Of a DNA stretch of 9,590 bases, positions 1-6,188 are shown one piece after another. Location of the stretch: contig JADGMZ010000362.1 in assembly GCA_015234495.1 (NCBI GenBank), positions 1 through 9,590 on the forward strand. The letters run 5' to 3'. The translations under genes were made by a program, and so were the position numbers. The notes beneath the pieces are model-generated. The model had not been told where the DNA came from, made no database searches, and was given only the letters and a program-made list of their open reading frames with translations. Position 1 is the first letter of the stretch. Each line of letters begins with the position of its first letter. Origin of the DNA: Brevundimonas sp. GTDB taxonomy: Bacteria > Pseudomonadota > Alphaproteobacteria > Caulobacterales > Caulobacteraceae.

Positions 1-133
1 CGTCGCCGCCCAGGGCGAAGGCCTGGGTCTGGACGCCCTGCTCCGGCTGCAGCGGAGGCGCAGCGGCCGGCGTCGGCGCCGGACGCGGGCCCGCGGCGGG
101 AGCTCCTGGCTGACCTGTGCGCTTGCCGAACAC
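1..133 (-). CDS. cpaF: CpaF/TadA pilus assembly ATPase, N-terminal fragment
   Basis: Only the first 44 codons are in the window; the gene continues beyond base 1. The frame opens with GTG at 133-131, three bases after the cpaE stop. The protein begins (M)FGKRTGQ and continues as a Pro/Ala-rich stretch with several Gln. A short FGKR start followed by a disordered Pro/Ala linker is what I expect of Caulobacter-type CpaF, the secretion ATPase that powers Tad pilus assembly at the inner membrane; the catalytic domain itself is not visible. The only purine-rich stretch upstream is the AAGAAGAAGA that encodes the Lys tail of CpaE, so translation is probably coupled to cpaE. Identity rests on position (directly after cpaE) and the N-terminal residues. 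Confidence 0.72.
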   Translation of the reverse strand, partial: MFGKRTGQPGAPAAGPRPAPTPAAAPPLQPEQGVQTQAFALGGD

Positions 134-136
134 CCG

Positions 137-1696
137 TCAGGTCTTCTTCTTGAACAGGCCGGCGAGCATCGACTTCGCGTCGCCCTTGCCGCCCTTGCCC
201 TTCGGACCGGCCAGCGCCGGGAGTTCGCGGCGCGAGACGATCTGGGCCAGCATCTGGAAGGCGTCGGCGGCCTTGGACTTGGCCCCGGCGTCGAGGATCA
301 TCTGACCGTTGTTGGCGGCCGCGCCGAACACCTTGGGATCGAACGGAATGATCAGGCTGGGGTGAACGCCCAGGGCGGCCCCGAAGTCCTTGGCGGGAAT
401 CTCGGGACGGCCCGGGACCCCGACCTGGTTGAGCACCAGCCGCGGCGGCGCATCGTTGGGTCGGCCCTGACGGATCAGGTCGATCATGTTCTTGGCGTTG
501 CGTAGGCTGGCCAAGTCGGGCGTGGCCACGACCACCACCTCGTCGGCGGCGATCAGGGTGCGGCGCATCCAGCCCGACCACAGGTGCGGCAGGTCGAGCA
601 CCACGAAGGGCGCGGTCGAGCGGATCTGGGTCGTGACCTCCTCGAAGGCCTCGGGCGAGATGTCCCAGTCGGCGTCCAGGGTGGCCGGAGCGGCGAACAG
701 GCTCAGCTTGTCGGTGCAGCGGACCATCATCCGGTCCAGCAGCACGGGGTCGAGACGGTCCGGCTGGCTGAGGGCGTCGGCGACACCGTTCAGCGGGTCC
801 TGGTTGAAGTCGAGCCCGGCCGTGCCGAACGGCAGGTCGTAGTCGACGATCACCGTATTGGCCCCGATCCGCTCGCTCATCGCATAGGCGGTATTGTGGG
901 CGACCGAGCTGGACCCCGATCCGCCGCGGGCCCCGACGAAGGCGATGGACCGCCCGACGAAGGGCTGGGCCGGGTCGTTGAACAGGCCGCCGATGGCCGC
1001 GATCAGTTGCAGGGGCTGCAGCGGGGCGACCAGATATTCGCTGACGCCGCGGCGCATCAGTTCGCGGAACAGGAGAATGTCGTTGGTGGCGCCGATGACG
1101 ACCACCTTGGTGCCGGCGTCGCAGACCTCGGCCAGCTGGTCGACCTCCCACAGCAGGGTCTGCGGGTCCTTCAGGCATTCGACGATGATCAGCGGCGGCG
1201 TGGGTTCATGCTGATAGGCCTCGACCGCCGCGGCGACGCCGCCGACCCGGATCTGGGTGGTGGCGCGCGACAGGCGACGGTCCTGCCCGGCGCGCTCGGC
1301 CGCGGCCAGGGTGTCCTGGCGTTCGGCGAAGACGTGGATGGCGATGCGCGGGACGGAGACCTCGGGTCCGCCGCCGCCCAGGGCCGGCGGCGAGAAGGCG
1401 GCGGAGGCCCCGGCGACCAGGTCGCCCACGGGATTGAAGCCGCCGACGGCCGGCACATGGCTTTCGGGCGGGGCCTGGTGGACCGGCGTCGGCGCCGGCG
1501 CGGCGGCCGGCGCGGTGAACTGCAGCGACGATCGCGCCTCGTCCGGCTGCGCCGAGCCCCCCGGATGCGGGGCGTAGGCGTCGCCCGGATCAACGGGGGC
1601 GAGGGCGGCCGGACCTTGGCCGGAGGCGACATAGCCCATGTCGAGATCGAACTCGTCCTCGAAATCGTCGACGGGGCGGGGGAAGGCGTTGCTCAT
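137..1696 (-). CDS. cpaE: CpaE/TadZ pilus localization protein with degenerate ParA-type ATPase domain
   Basis: This 519-residue protein starts at ATG 1696, seven bases after the cpaD stop, with AGG six bases upstream. The same frame stays open further upstream but lies over cpaD, so I rejected that extension. Residues 1-112 are an acidic, then Pro/Ala-rich disordered region. Residues 115-240 look like the atypical receiver-like domain of the CpaE family. Residues 248-485 are a MinD/ParA-like domain with a P-loop region at 255-264 (GARGGSGSSS), VDYDLPFG at 284-291 and VVLDLP at 365-370. The C-terminus is Gly/Lys-rich and ends FKKKT. CpaE proteins mark the pole where the Tad machine is built. 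Oddly, both Walker A lysines are absent: Arg257 replaces the signature Lys and Ser the P-loop Lys, so ATP hydrolysis is doubtful. Codon use matches its neighbours. Confidence 0.93.
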   Translation of the reverse strand: MSNAFPRPVDDFEDEFDLDMGYVASGQGPAALAPVDPGDAYAPHPGGSAQPDEARSSLQFTAPAAAPAPTPVHQAPPESHVPAVGGFNPVGDLVAGASAAFSPPALGGGGPEVSVPRIAIHVFAERQDTLAAAERAGQDRRLSRATTQIRVGGVAAAVEAYQHEPTPPLIIVECLKDPQTLLWEVDQLAEVCDAGTKVVVIGATNDILLFRELMRRGVSEYLVAPLQPLQLIAAIGGLFNDPAQPFVGRSIAFVGARGGSGSSSVAHNTAYAMSERIGANTVIVDYDLPFGTAGLDFNQDPLNGVADALSQPDRLDPVLLDRMMVRCTDKLSLFAAPATLDADWDISPEAFEEVTTQIRSTAPFVVLDLPHLWSGWMRRTLIAADEVVVVATPDLASLRNAKNMIDLIRQGRPNDAPPRLVLNQVGVPGRPEIPAKDFGAALGVHPSLIIPFDPKVFGAAANNGQMILDAGAKSKAADAFQMLAQIVSRRELPALAGPKGKGGKGDAKSMLAGLFKKKT

Positions 1697-1703
1697 GATC
1701 AGC

Positions 1704-2357
1704 CTATTCCACAGCCTGGGCGATCCGGCCCTCGACCAGCGGTTCCTGCGGCGCCGAGGTGACTTCGCCTTTGCGGTAGTTGTCGAACACGACCGCGGCC
1801 CGGCCCGAGTCCGCGGGGCTGGTCGGACGATGGCCGACGATGTCGCGGGGGTCGGCGATCTGGGCGGCGAGATTGGCGTTGATGGCGCAGCCCAGCCCCA
1901 GCGAGGATTCGTTGGAGTAGCGATTGCCCATCGCCCGCGGTTCGGCGGCGCAGTTCGGAATGGCGGCGCGGACCGTCTCGAAACCGGCGAGGACGGGCGC
2001 GCGGGGGTCCGGGGCGGCGTAGGAGGCGACCACGATCCGGTCGGCCGGCAGGCCGGCGGCCTGCAGGGCGGACCGCACGGCCCAGGTCTGGCGGGCGGCG
2101 GCGGGATCTTCGCCCGACGGACCCTCGATCCGGACCTCGCCCACGCCCGTGGCCATGTAGCGGTCGGCGAGGTCATTGATGGCCGCCTGCTGGTTGGCGG
2201 ACAGGCCTTCGTCGTGCACGGCGAGGGCGATACGGTCGAGGCCGGGCTCGACCCGCATCGAGTACCGCGCCAGCGGCGTGACCGGATAATCGACGCCGGT
2301 GGAGCCGCAGGCGGCGAGAACGGAGGTCGCGGCGACGGCCAGGAGAAGGGCGCGCAT
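1704..2357 (-). CDS. cpaD: CpaD pilus assembly lipoprotein
   Basis: This 217-residue protein starts with a lipoprotein signal: a hydrophobic stretch ends in the lipobox LAAC, with the lipidated Cys at residue 17. The rest resembles the CpaD pilus-biogenesis family, with a YSMRVEPGLDRIAL segment, a central GEVRIEGPSG strand and a conserved Cys pair (residues 136 and 157, the second in GLGCAINANLAAQIADPRDIVG). CpaD proteins are outer-membrane lipoproteins that help the CpaC secretin. I chose ATG 2357 because GAGGA lies eight bases before it. The alternative in-frame ATG at 2372 overlaps the cpaC stop as ATGA and adds MRTPK, but has no clear Shine-Dalgarno of its own. With the chosen start, 11 bases separate it from cpaC; the cpaE start follows its stop by seven bases. 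Confidence 0.9.
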   Translation of the reverse strand: MRALLLAVAATSVLAACGSTGVDYPVTPLARYSMRVEPGLDRIALAVHDEGLSANQQAAINDLADRYMATGVGEVRIEGPSGEDPAAARQTWAVRSALQAAGLPADRIVVASYAAPDPRAPVLAGFETVRAAIPNCAAEPRAMGNRYSNESSLGLGCAINANLAAQIADPRDIVGHRPTSPADSGRAAVVFDNYRKGEVTSAPQEPLVEGRIAQAVE

Positions 2358-2365
2358 CTTCGGGG

Positions 2366-2370
2366 TCCTC
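2366..2370 (-). promoter_or_regulatory. Shine-Dalgarno of cpaD (GAGGA)
   Basis: On the minus strand GAGGA is followed by an eight-base spacer and ATG at 2357-2355. It lies within the ATGA overlap where cpaC ends and the alternative upstream cpaD start begins. It favours the shorter CpaD start. Confidence 0.55.
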
Positions 2371-4057
2371 ATTCGATCACATAGCCCACGGGGCCGGTCC
2401 AGCCGGGGGCGGCCGCGTCCCCGGCGCTGGAGCGGCCGTAGTGCTGGTTCAGCTGTCCGAACAGGATGGTCTGGGCGTCGTTGGCGATGCGCAGGCCGTC
2501 GGCCGGGGTCTGCAGCGTTCCGGCTGACACCGGCGAAACGATGAATGCCTCGATAATAATGACCAGTTCAGTCTCGCCCGACAGATAGTCGCGCGAGCGG
2601 AAAAGGGAGCCCAGAACCGGCAGGTCGCCGATGCCCGGGAGCTGGTCGATGTTCTGGCGGGTGTCCTCTCGCAACAGACCTGCGATCATCAGCGAACCGC
2701 CTGAAGGCAGCTCGACGGTATTCGAAGCGCGCCGCACGCTCAGCCCGGGGATCACCAGGGAAGAGCCCGTGGCCCCGCCGAGTGTGAAGGCCCCCAGGGA
2801 GGTCAGTTCCGAGACCTCGGTGGAGAGTTGCAGCGAGATCCGCCCGGGCGACAGCACGATCGGACGGACAGCGAGGCGGACGCCGTAGGGTTTGAACTCG
2901 ATCGTCACCTTGGTGCTGCTGCCGTCGACCTCCTGGCCGACCGGCACGGGAAACTCGCCGCCCGCCAGAAACTCCGCATTCTCGCCGTTGGCGGTGGTGA
3001 TATTCGGCTCAGCCATTATGCGAACCAGTCCTGCCCGCTCAAACGCCTCGAGACAGGCGCTGGCATTGGTGCCAGTGATGGTGGACCAAGCCGACGAAAC
3101 CACGCTCGTCAGGGCGTTGGTCAGCGAAGACGAAGAGCCACTTGAGGTGCTCGCGTTGCGCGCTATCTCCGCCAGGCTGGTCCCTGGCACCAGCACGGTA
3201 TTCCCGTTCACGTCGACGATCGGCACGGTCGTGGGGAAATTCCCCTCCCATCCAACGGTGTTGCTGGTGGAGTTGCTCGTGCCTGCGGTGACCCCGCTCT
3301 GCGCGGTGGTATTGGCGGAGTTGCTGTAATTGGTTGTCCGGGCAGCGTTCTGACCAACACAAATGCCACCTCCGCCCATCTGCGACCCATTTATCCCGTA
3401 GGTCGTGGCGAAGCCGCCGCTGGTGTATTGGGTGCCAGCGTTCATGATCGCGTCTGTCGACAAGCCGAGTTGCTTGATCGCGCTGCGCTGCACCTCGATG
3501 ACCCGAGCCTTCACCATAATCTGGTCCGAGCCCTCGATGGTCATCATGTTGATGACCTTTTCGGGCGCGGAGACGAAGGCGCGGGCGACCTGGCTGGCCC
3601 GGTCGGCCTCGCCGGGGCTGAAGACCGTCCCCGTCAGGATGACGCTGTCGTTGACCGCCTCGGCGTGGACATTGGCGCCCGGCATGACCCGGCTGAGGGT
3701 GTCCTGCAGGGCCGAGACCCCGGCGTCGACGCGGATGCGCAGCGACAGGATGGTGCGGCCGGCGTTGTCCAGAACGACCGCGTCGGTCTCACCCGGGGCC
3801 AGGCCGATGATGGTGATGCGGCGCGGCGAGTGCAGCATGGCCTCGGCGACCAGCGGGTTCGGCACGATCACGTCGCGGGCGTCGGCGGGGAGGTCCACCG
3901 CCATGGACGAGCCGCGCGGCAGGCTGATCAGTTGCGACTGGGCTCCCATCGACACCGCCGCGCGGGTCTGGGCGTCGGCCGGAGCGGCCGGCGGCAGGGC
4001 GACGACGAGCAGGCTCGCCACGGCGACGCCGGCGAGGCGCATCAGCGGACGCTTCAT
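2369..4057 (-). CDS. cpaC: CpaC/RcpA outer-membrane secretin of the Tad pilus
   Basis: This 562-residue exported protein has a signal peptide at about 1-29 (MKRPLMR, a hydrophobic core, cut after PADA). Residues 42-110 are the pilus-assembly N-terminal domain (RGSSMAVDLP, VIVPNPLVAEAM), 115-175 a BON-like domain and about 340-508 the secretin barrel. The barrel ends with the secretin signature LPGIGDLPVLGSLFRSRDY at 473-491. Secretins form the outer-membrane ring through which the pilus leaves. Residues about 205-330 form a Ser/Thr/Asn/Gly-rich insert between the BON-like and secretin parts. The only two cysteines of the protein, C233 and C335, sit at its edges. The insert's DNA is less GC-rich than its surroundings: bases 3241-3480 count to 61%, against 70% in single lines on either side. 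The start overlaps the cpaB stop by four bases (ATGA), implying coupled translation. Confidence 0.94.
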   Translation of the reverse strand: MKRPLMRLAGVAVASLLVVALPPAAPADAQTRAAVSMGAQSQLISLPRGSSMAVDLPADARDVIVPNPLVAEAMLHSPRRITIIGLAPGETDAVVLDNAGRTILSLRIRVDAGVSALQDTLSRVMPGANVHAEAVNDSVILTGTVFSPGEADRASQVARAFVSAPEKVINMMTIEGSDQIMVKARVIEVQRSAIKQLGLSTDAIMNAGTQYTSGGFATTYGINGSQMGGGGICVGQNAARTTNYSNSANTTAQSGVTAGTSNSTSNTVGWEGNFPTTVPIVDVNGNTVLVPGTSLAEIARNASTSSGSSSSLTNALTSVVSSAWSTITGTNASACLEAFERAGLVRIMAEPNITTANGENAEFLAGGEFPVPVGQEVDGSSTKVTIEFKPYGVRLAVRPIVLSPGRISLQLSTEVSELTSLGAFTLGGATGSSLVIPGLSVRRASNTVELPSGGSLMIAGLLREDTRQNIDQLPGIGDLPVLGSLFRSRDYLSGETELVIIIEAFIVSPVSAGTLQTPADGLRIANDAQTILFGQLNQHYGRSSAGDAAAPGWTGPVGYVIE

Positions 4058-4974
4058 TGGACCACCACCACTTCAGGCGCGCCGCCGCGGTAGACGCGGA
4101 CCGCGGAGGATTGACGGGGCCCGGCCGAGACGCGGCCGGAGGGACCGCCGGTGTCGGCGTACGAGCGCAGGATCAGGCTCAGCTCGCCCTCGGACTTGGC
4201 CAGGGCGAGGGCTTCGGCGTCGCGCGGTCCGACCTCGAGGGTGGCGGTCGCGCCGATCACCGTCTGCGCGTCATCGCCCGCGCGGGTCGACTGGTCGATG
4301 GCCAGGACCTTGATGTTCTGCATCACCGTCGCCGAGGTGAATTTGGAGCGATCGCCCTCGGACGCGCCGAGGTTGGCCAGGGTCGTCTCGCGGGTCAGCA
4401 CCACGTCGACGCGGTCGCCCGGGAGGATGAAGCCGCCGGCGGCGGTCTCGACCGTGACGCGGATGGCCATGGCGCGCATGCCGGGCTCCAGGTAGGCGGC
4501 CATATAGCCGCTGTCGCCGGCGCGAACGATCTTGCGCAGGATGATCGGCTCGCCCGCGAAGATCGGCTCGCGCACCACCGAGCCGACGTAGTCGGCCTTG
4601 GCGCCGCCCGTGGCGAGGTTGGTGGCGACGCGGGTGACGGCGGCCACGGCGCCCTCGGGCTTGGCCTTGTCGGCCCCTTCATCCGCGGGCTCGCCCGCGG
4701 CCGGGATCGGCGTCGAACCGTCGGTGATATAGGCCGAGGCGACCTGATCGACCGGCCAGTCCTTCCAGTCCAGGTCGGACTCTTCCAGGCGGCGGCCCGC
4801 CTGGAGATCCTGGGCGGCGACAAGCACCCTGGCCATCGGCCGGGCCTCGACCGCAGCGGCGACGGCGGTGGCCGCGGGTTCCCTGGATGGCGATCCCATG
4901 GCGCGCACGACCAGGGCCAGCCCGATGGCGGCGACGGCGGCGACGCAGATCACGATGATACGTGCAGGCTTCAT
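4054..4974 (-). CDS. cpaB: CpaB/RcpC Tad pilus assembly protein (SAF domain)
   Basis: This 306-residue protein starts MKPARIIV, followed by one N-terminal membrane segment (about residues 5-25). It therefore sits in the inner membrane with a periplasmic body. A SAF-type domain starts at about 48 (ARVLVAAQDLQAGRRLEESDLDW) and, after a low-complexity loop at 85-125, continues with SVVREPIFAGEPIILRKIV. The RcpC-like half holds FILPGDRVDVVLT at 182-194 and ATLEVGPRDAEALALA further on. RcpC/CpaB proteins work with the secretin in the periplasm. I chose ATG 4974 because GGAGA lies seven to eight bases upstream and the membrane segment then begins at the usual place. An in-frame ATG at 5010 would add a polar stretch (MHGSGRPCRRQS) unlike the family. 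The stop overlaps the cpaC start by four bases. Confidence 0.93.
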   Translation of the reverse strand: MKPARIIVICVAAVAAIGLALVVRAMGSPSREPAATAVAAAVEARPMARVLVAAQDLQAGRRLEESDLDWKDWPVDQVASAYITDGSTPIPAAGEPADEGADKAKPEGAVAAVTRVATNLATGGAKADYVGSVVREPIFAGEPIILRKIVRAGDSGYMAAYLEPGMRAMAIRVTVETAAGGFILPGDRVDVVLTRETTLANLGASEGDRSKFTSATVMQNIKVLAIDQSTRAGDDAQTVIGATATLEVGPRDAEALALAKSEGELSLILRSYADTGGPSGRVSAGPRQSSAVRVYRGGAPEVVVVQ

Positions 4975-4980
4975 CGACTG

Positions 4981-4985
4981 TCTCC
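4981..4985 (-). promoter_or_regulatory. Shine-Dalgarno of cpaB (GGAGA)
   Basis: On the minus strand GGAGA is followed by a six-base spacer and ATG at 4974. It fixes the cpaB start, and it directly abuts the 3' foot of the 4986-5030 hairpin. Confidence 0.7.
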
Positions 4986-5030
4986 GGCAGGGCCGGCCGG
5001 ACCCGTGCATCGGTCCTCTGGCCCCCTGCC
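4986..5030 (-). promoter_or_regulatory. Large imperfect hairpin in the cpaB leader
   Basis: Reading inward, the stem has GGCAGGG (4986-4992) pairing with CCCTGCC (5024-5030), then GGCC with GGCC after a two-base bulge, then GGACC (4999-5003) with GGTCC (5012-5016) after a three-base bulge. The apical loop is eight bases. That gives 16 base pairs. On the RNA the structure ends right at the cpaB Shine-Dalgarno, and its loop contains the rejected upstream ATG at 5010. There is no U-rich tail, so it is not a typical terminator. A role in mRNA stability, processing or translation control is inference. Confidence 0.5.
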
Positions 5031-5059
5031 GTTAACGAACATGGAGGGCGCGGGTTAAC
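5031..5059 (-). promoter_or_regulatory. Paired GTTAAC sites upstream of cpaB, possible regulator boxes
   Basis: GTTAAC occurs at 5031-5036 and again at 5054-5059, 23 bases apart, about two helical turns. On the minus strand both read CGTTAAC, and the first is followed by CC, giving TTAACC as in CtrA half-sites. The spacing does not match the full TTAA-N7-TTAA CtrA box. I see no convincing -35/-10 pair. This may mark an internal promoter for cpaBCDEF. Confidence 0.28.
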
Positions 5060-5099
5060 GTGGGCCTAAGTGCGGACGACCGGTGTTCGAGGGCGCTTC

Positions 5100-5609
5100 T
5101 CAGGCGAGGAAAGCGGCCATCAGCGGCGAGGCCGGCCAGGCGACCAGGACGCCGCCGGCGATGGCGACGCCGTAGGGAATGTGCCCCTTGGGTTCCATCA
5201 GCTGGACCAGCCATCCCGGCCCCGCTCCGACCCACGGCTGCAACCAGGCGCGGCTGAGCAGCAGGGCGAGGGAGAAGACTCCCCCGATCACCGCCGTCGC
5301 GAGGACGAAGACGCCGGAGCCGGTGAGGCCCAGCCACAGGCAGGCCGCGGCCATCAGCTTGACGTCGCCGCCGCCCAGCAGGTTCATCGCGAACAGCCCC
5401 ATGCCGATCAGCAGGGCCGCAACCCCGATCCCGACATGCAGGCCGATCGCCGCCGGCGCGAGTCCGATGACAAGGGCGGCGGGGAAGAAGCCGAGGATCA
5501 GCAGACCGGAGATCCAGTTGGGGATCTTCATCGTGGTCAGGTCCTTGAGCCCGGCCACGATGACCAGGGCGGGCAGGATGGCGAGCAGGGCGAGGCGGAC
5601 GGCTTCCAT
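5100..5609 (-). CDS. cpaA: CpaA prepilin peptidase (A24 family, TadV type)
   Basis: This 169-residue polytopic membrane protein is a short A24 aspartic peptidase without the methyltransferase half of PilD-type enzymes, as is usual for TadV/CpaA. The two catalytic aspartates are visible: Asp23 in LKDLTTMKIPNW near the cytosolic end of the first membrane segment, and Asp82 in the GGGD motif (LLGGGDVKLMAA). Several hydrophobic segments follow. It should remove the leader peptide of PilA, and probably of the two pseudopilins encoded at 6612 and 7178, at the cytosolic face of the inner membrane. The start is ATG 5609, with a weak AGG eight bases upstream; the hairpin at 5638-5655 lies 28 bases before it. 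It is separated from pilA by a likely terminator and from cpaB by 125 bases. Confidence 0.93.
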   Translation of the reverse strand: MEAVRLALLAILPALVIVAGLKDLTTMKIPNWISGLLILGFFPAALVIGLAPAAIGLHVGIGVAALLIGMGLFAMNLLGGGDVKLMAAACLWLGLTGSGVFVLATAVIGGVFSLALLLSRAWLQPWVGAGPGWLVQLMEPKGHIPYGVAIAGGVLVAWPASPLMAAFLA

Positions 5610-5637
5610 GGCCCCAGCCTGCCTGACCGATCTTTAA

Positions 5638-5655
5638 GGCGGCGTTTCCGCCGCC
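5638..5655 (-). other. GAAA-loop hairpin in the cpaA leader
   Basis: GGCGGCG (5638-5644) pairs perfectly with CGCCGCC (5649-5655) around a four-base loop that reads GAAA on the minus-strand RNA. The RNA continues as TTAAAG, so it is not a good terminator alone. It lies in tandem with the hairpin at 5667-5692, which has the same loop, and 28 bases before the cpaA start. Confidence 0.5.
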
Positions 5656-5658
5656 CGC

Positions 5659-5692
5659 AAAGCAAAGGGCCGGAGCGTTTCCGCTCCGGCCC
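5659..5692 (-). terminator. Likely intrinsic terminator after pilA
   Basis: GGGCCGGAGCG (5667-5677) pairs perfectly over 11 bases with CGCTCCGGCCC (5682-5692). The loop reads GAAA on the minus-strand RNA, a stable tetraloop. It is followed by TTTGCTTTG, a broken U-tract. It lies 27 bases past the pilA stop. It would let pilA be transcribed as an abundant short message, with only part of the polymerases continuing into cpaA and beyond. The interrupted U-tract suggests partial rather than full termination. Confidence 0.65.
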
Positions 5693-5719
5693 CCGCTTAG
5701 TTCAAGATGCCGCCAGGGC

Positions 5720-5890
5720 CTATTCCATGGCCGCCGCGACTTCGTCGAACCGGGCCGAGATGTTGGTGCCCAGCGCGGTGACGGCGGCGATGATGACGAC
5801 GGCGATGAGGGCCGCGATCAGGCCGTACTCGATGGCCGTGGCGCCCGACTCATCGGACATGAACTTCGAAACGAACTTCTTCATGATCAT
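5720..5890 (-). CDS. pilA: PilA, Flp/Tad-type major pilin
   Basis: This 56-residue prepilin has the basic leader MIMKKFVSKFMSDESG, then ATAIEYGLIAALIAVVIIAA, then a short hydrophilic tail. This is the Flp pilin pattern: cleavage after Gly16, Glu at +5 and Tyr at +6 of the mature protein, and one hydrophobic helix. The mature pilin would be only 40 residues. CpaA, encoded next door, is the expected processing peptidase. The start at ATG 5890 has AAAGGGAA just upstream. ATG 5884 (MKKFVSKF) matches the usual length of Caulobacter pilins but would put the Shine-Dalgarno about 10 bases away, so it is a real alternative. The frame is open back to a GTG at 5983, but that extension has no pilin character. 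Confidence 0.96.
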   Translation of the reverse strand: MIMKKFVSKFMSDESGATAIEYGLIAALIAVVIIAAVTALGTNISARFDEVAAAME

Positions 5891-6188
5891 AGTTCCCTTT
5901 TGCAGAAGAGGAAGCGAGCTACTGACGACGGGGGGAGCCGGTAGCCCGCTTGACCCCCAAAACGCAGGGTGGTTATCGCGCACATGGGTTAAGGGGGGGT
6001 CGCCGGGCGTGGTTACCGGAAGATTTACTGTATCCCCGCCAAAAACAGGACGTCTGACTGCTCCCTTTTCCGGGCGGCGTTTCCTTGCGCCGCGGGTATT
6101 CGACGCGCCGTTTCAAACTTTGTTGAGGTTTCGAGGTCAGGTTCGCCTTCACGCTCTCGCGCGCGCTCGCTCTATGGACACCGTCGCC
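5891..6188. promoter_or_regulatory. Divergent intergenic region between pilA and the minor-pilin operon
   Basis: This stretch of about 300 bases must hold the promoters for leftward pilA and for the rightward operon starting at 6189. It is less GC-rich than the genes in parts, for example 6021-6060. On the minus strand TAACC occurs three times, at 6015-6011, 5991-5987 (as TTAACCC) and 5975-5971. These resemble CtrA half-sites, though no full TTAA-N7-TTAA box is present. A G5/C6 hairpin lies at 5930-5958, and a 32-codon upstream frame (5985-5887) ends on the pilA start. I could not place a convincing -35/-10 pair for either direction. Confidence 0.5.

Noticed and set aside
584..1762. Plus-strand open frame of 392 codons opposite cpaE
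   Set aside because: It mirrors the cpaE codons in high-GC DNA, is dominated by Gly/Arg/Ala/Asp and has no domain character. The same holds for long frames opposite cpaB (4057-5058) and pabB (7900-9066).
1697..2176. N-terminal extension of CpaE to 2176
   Set aside because: The extra 160 residues are a Pro/Arg/Ser-rich shadow of cpaD in another frame; MSNAF at 1696 with its AGG is the sensible start.
4975..5010. CpaB start at ATG 5010
   Set aside because: It would place a polar 12-residue stretch before the membrane segment and ignore the good GGAGA before 4974; its ATG lies in a hairpin loop.
5891..5983. Extended PilA starting at GTG 5983
   Set aside because: The added residues have no prepilin features, and the basic leader normally begins just before the KKF segment.
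5989..5992. Full CtrA box (TTAA-N7-TTAA) upstream of pilA
   Set aside because: Only one TTAA is present there and no second copy at the right distance, so only half-sites are reported.
6074..6093. Hairpin GCGGCG / CGCCGC before the rightward operon
   Set aside because: Six base pairs with an eight-base loop is expected by chance in such GC-rich DNA, and it has no U-tract or clear partner signal.
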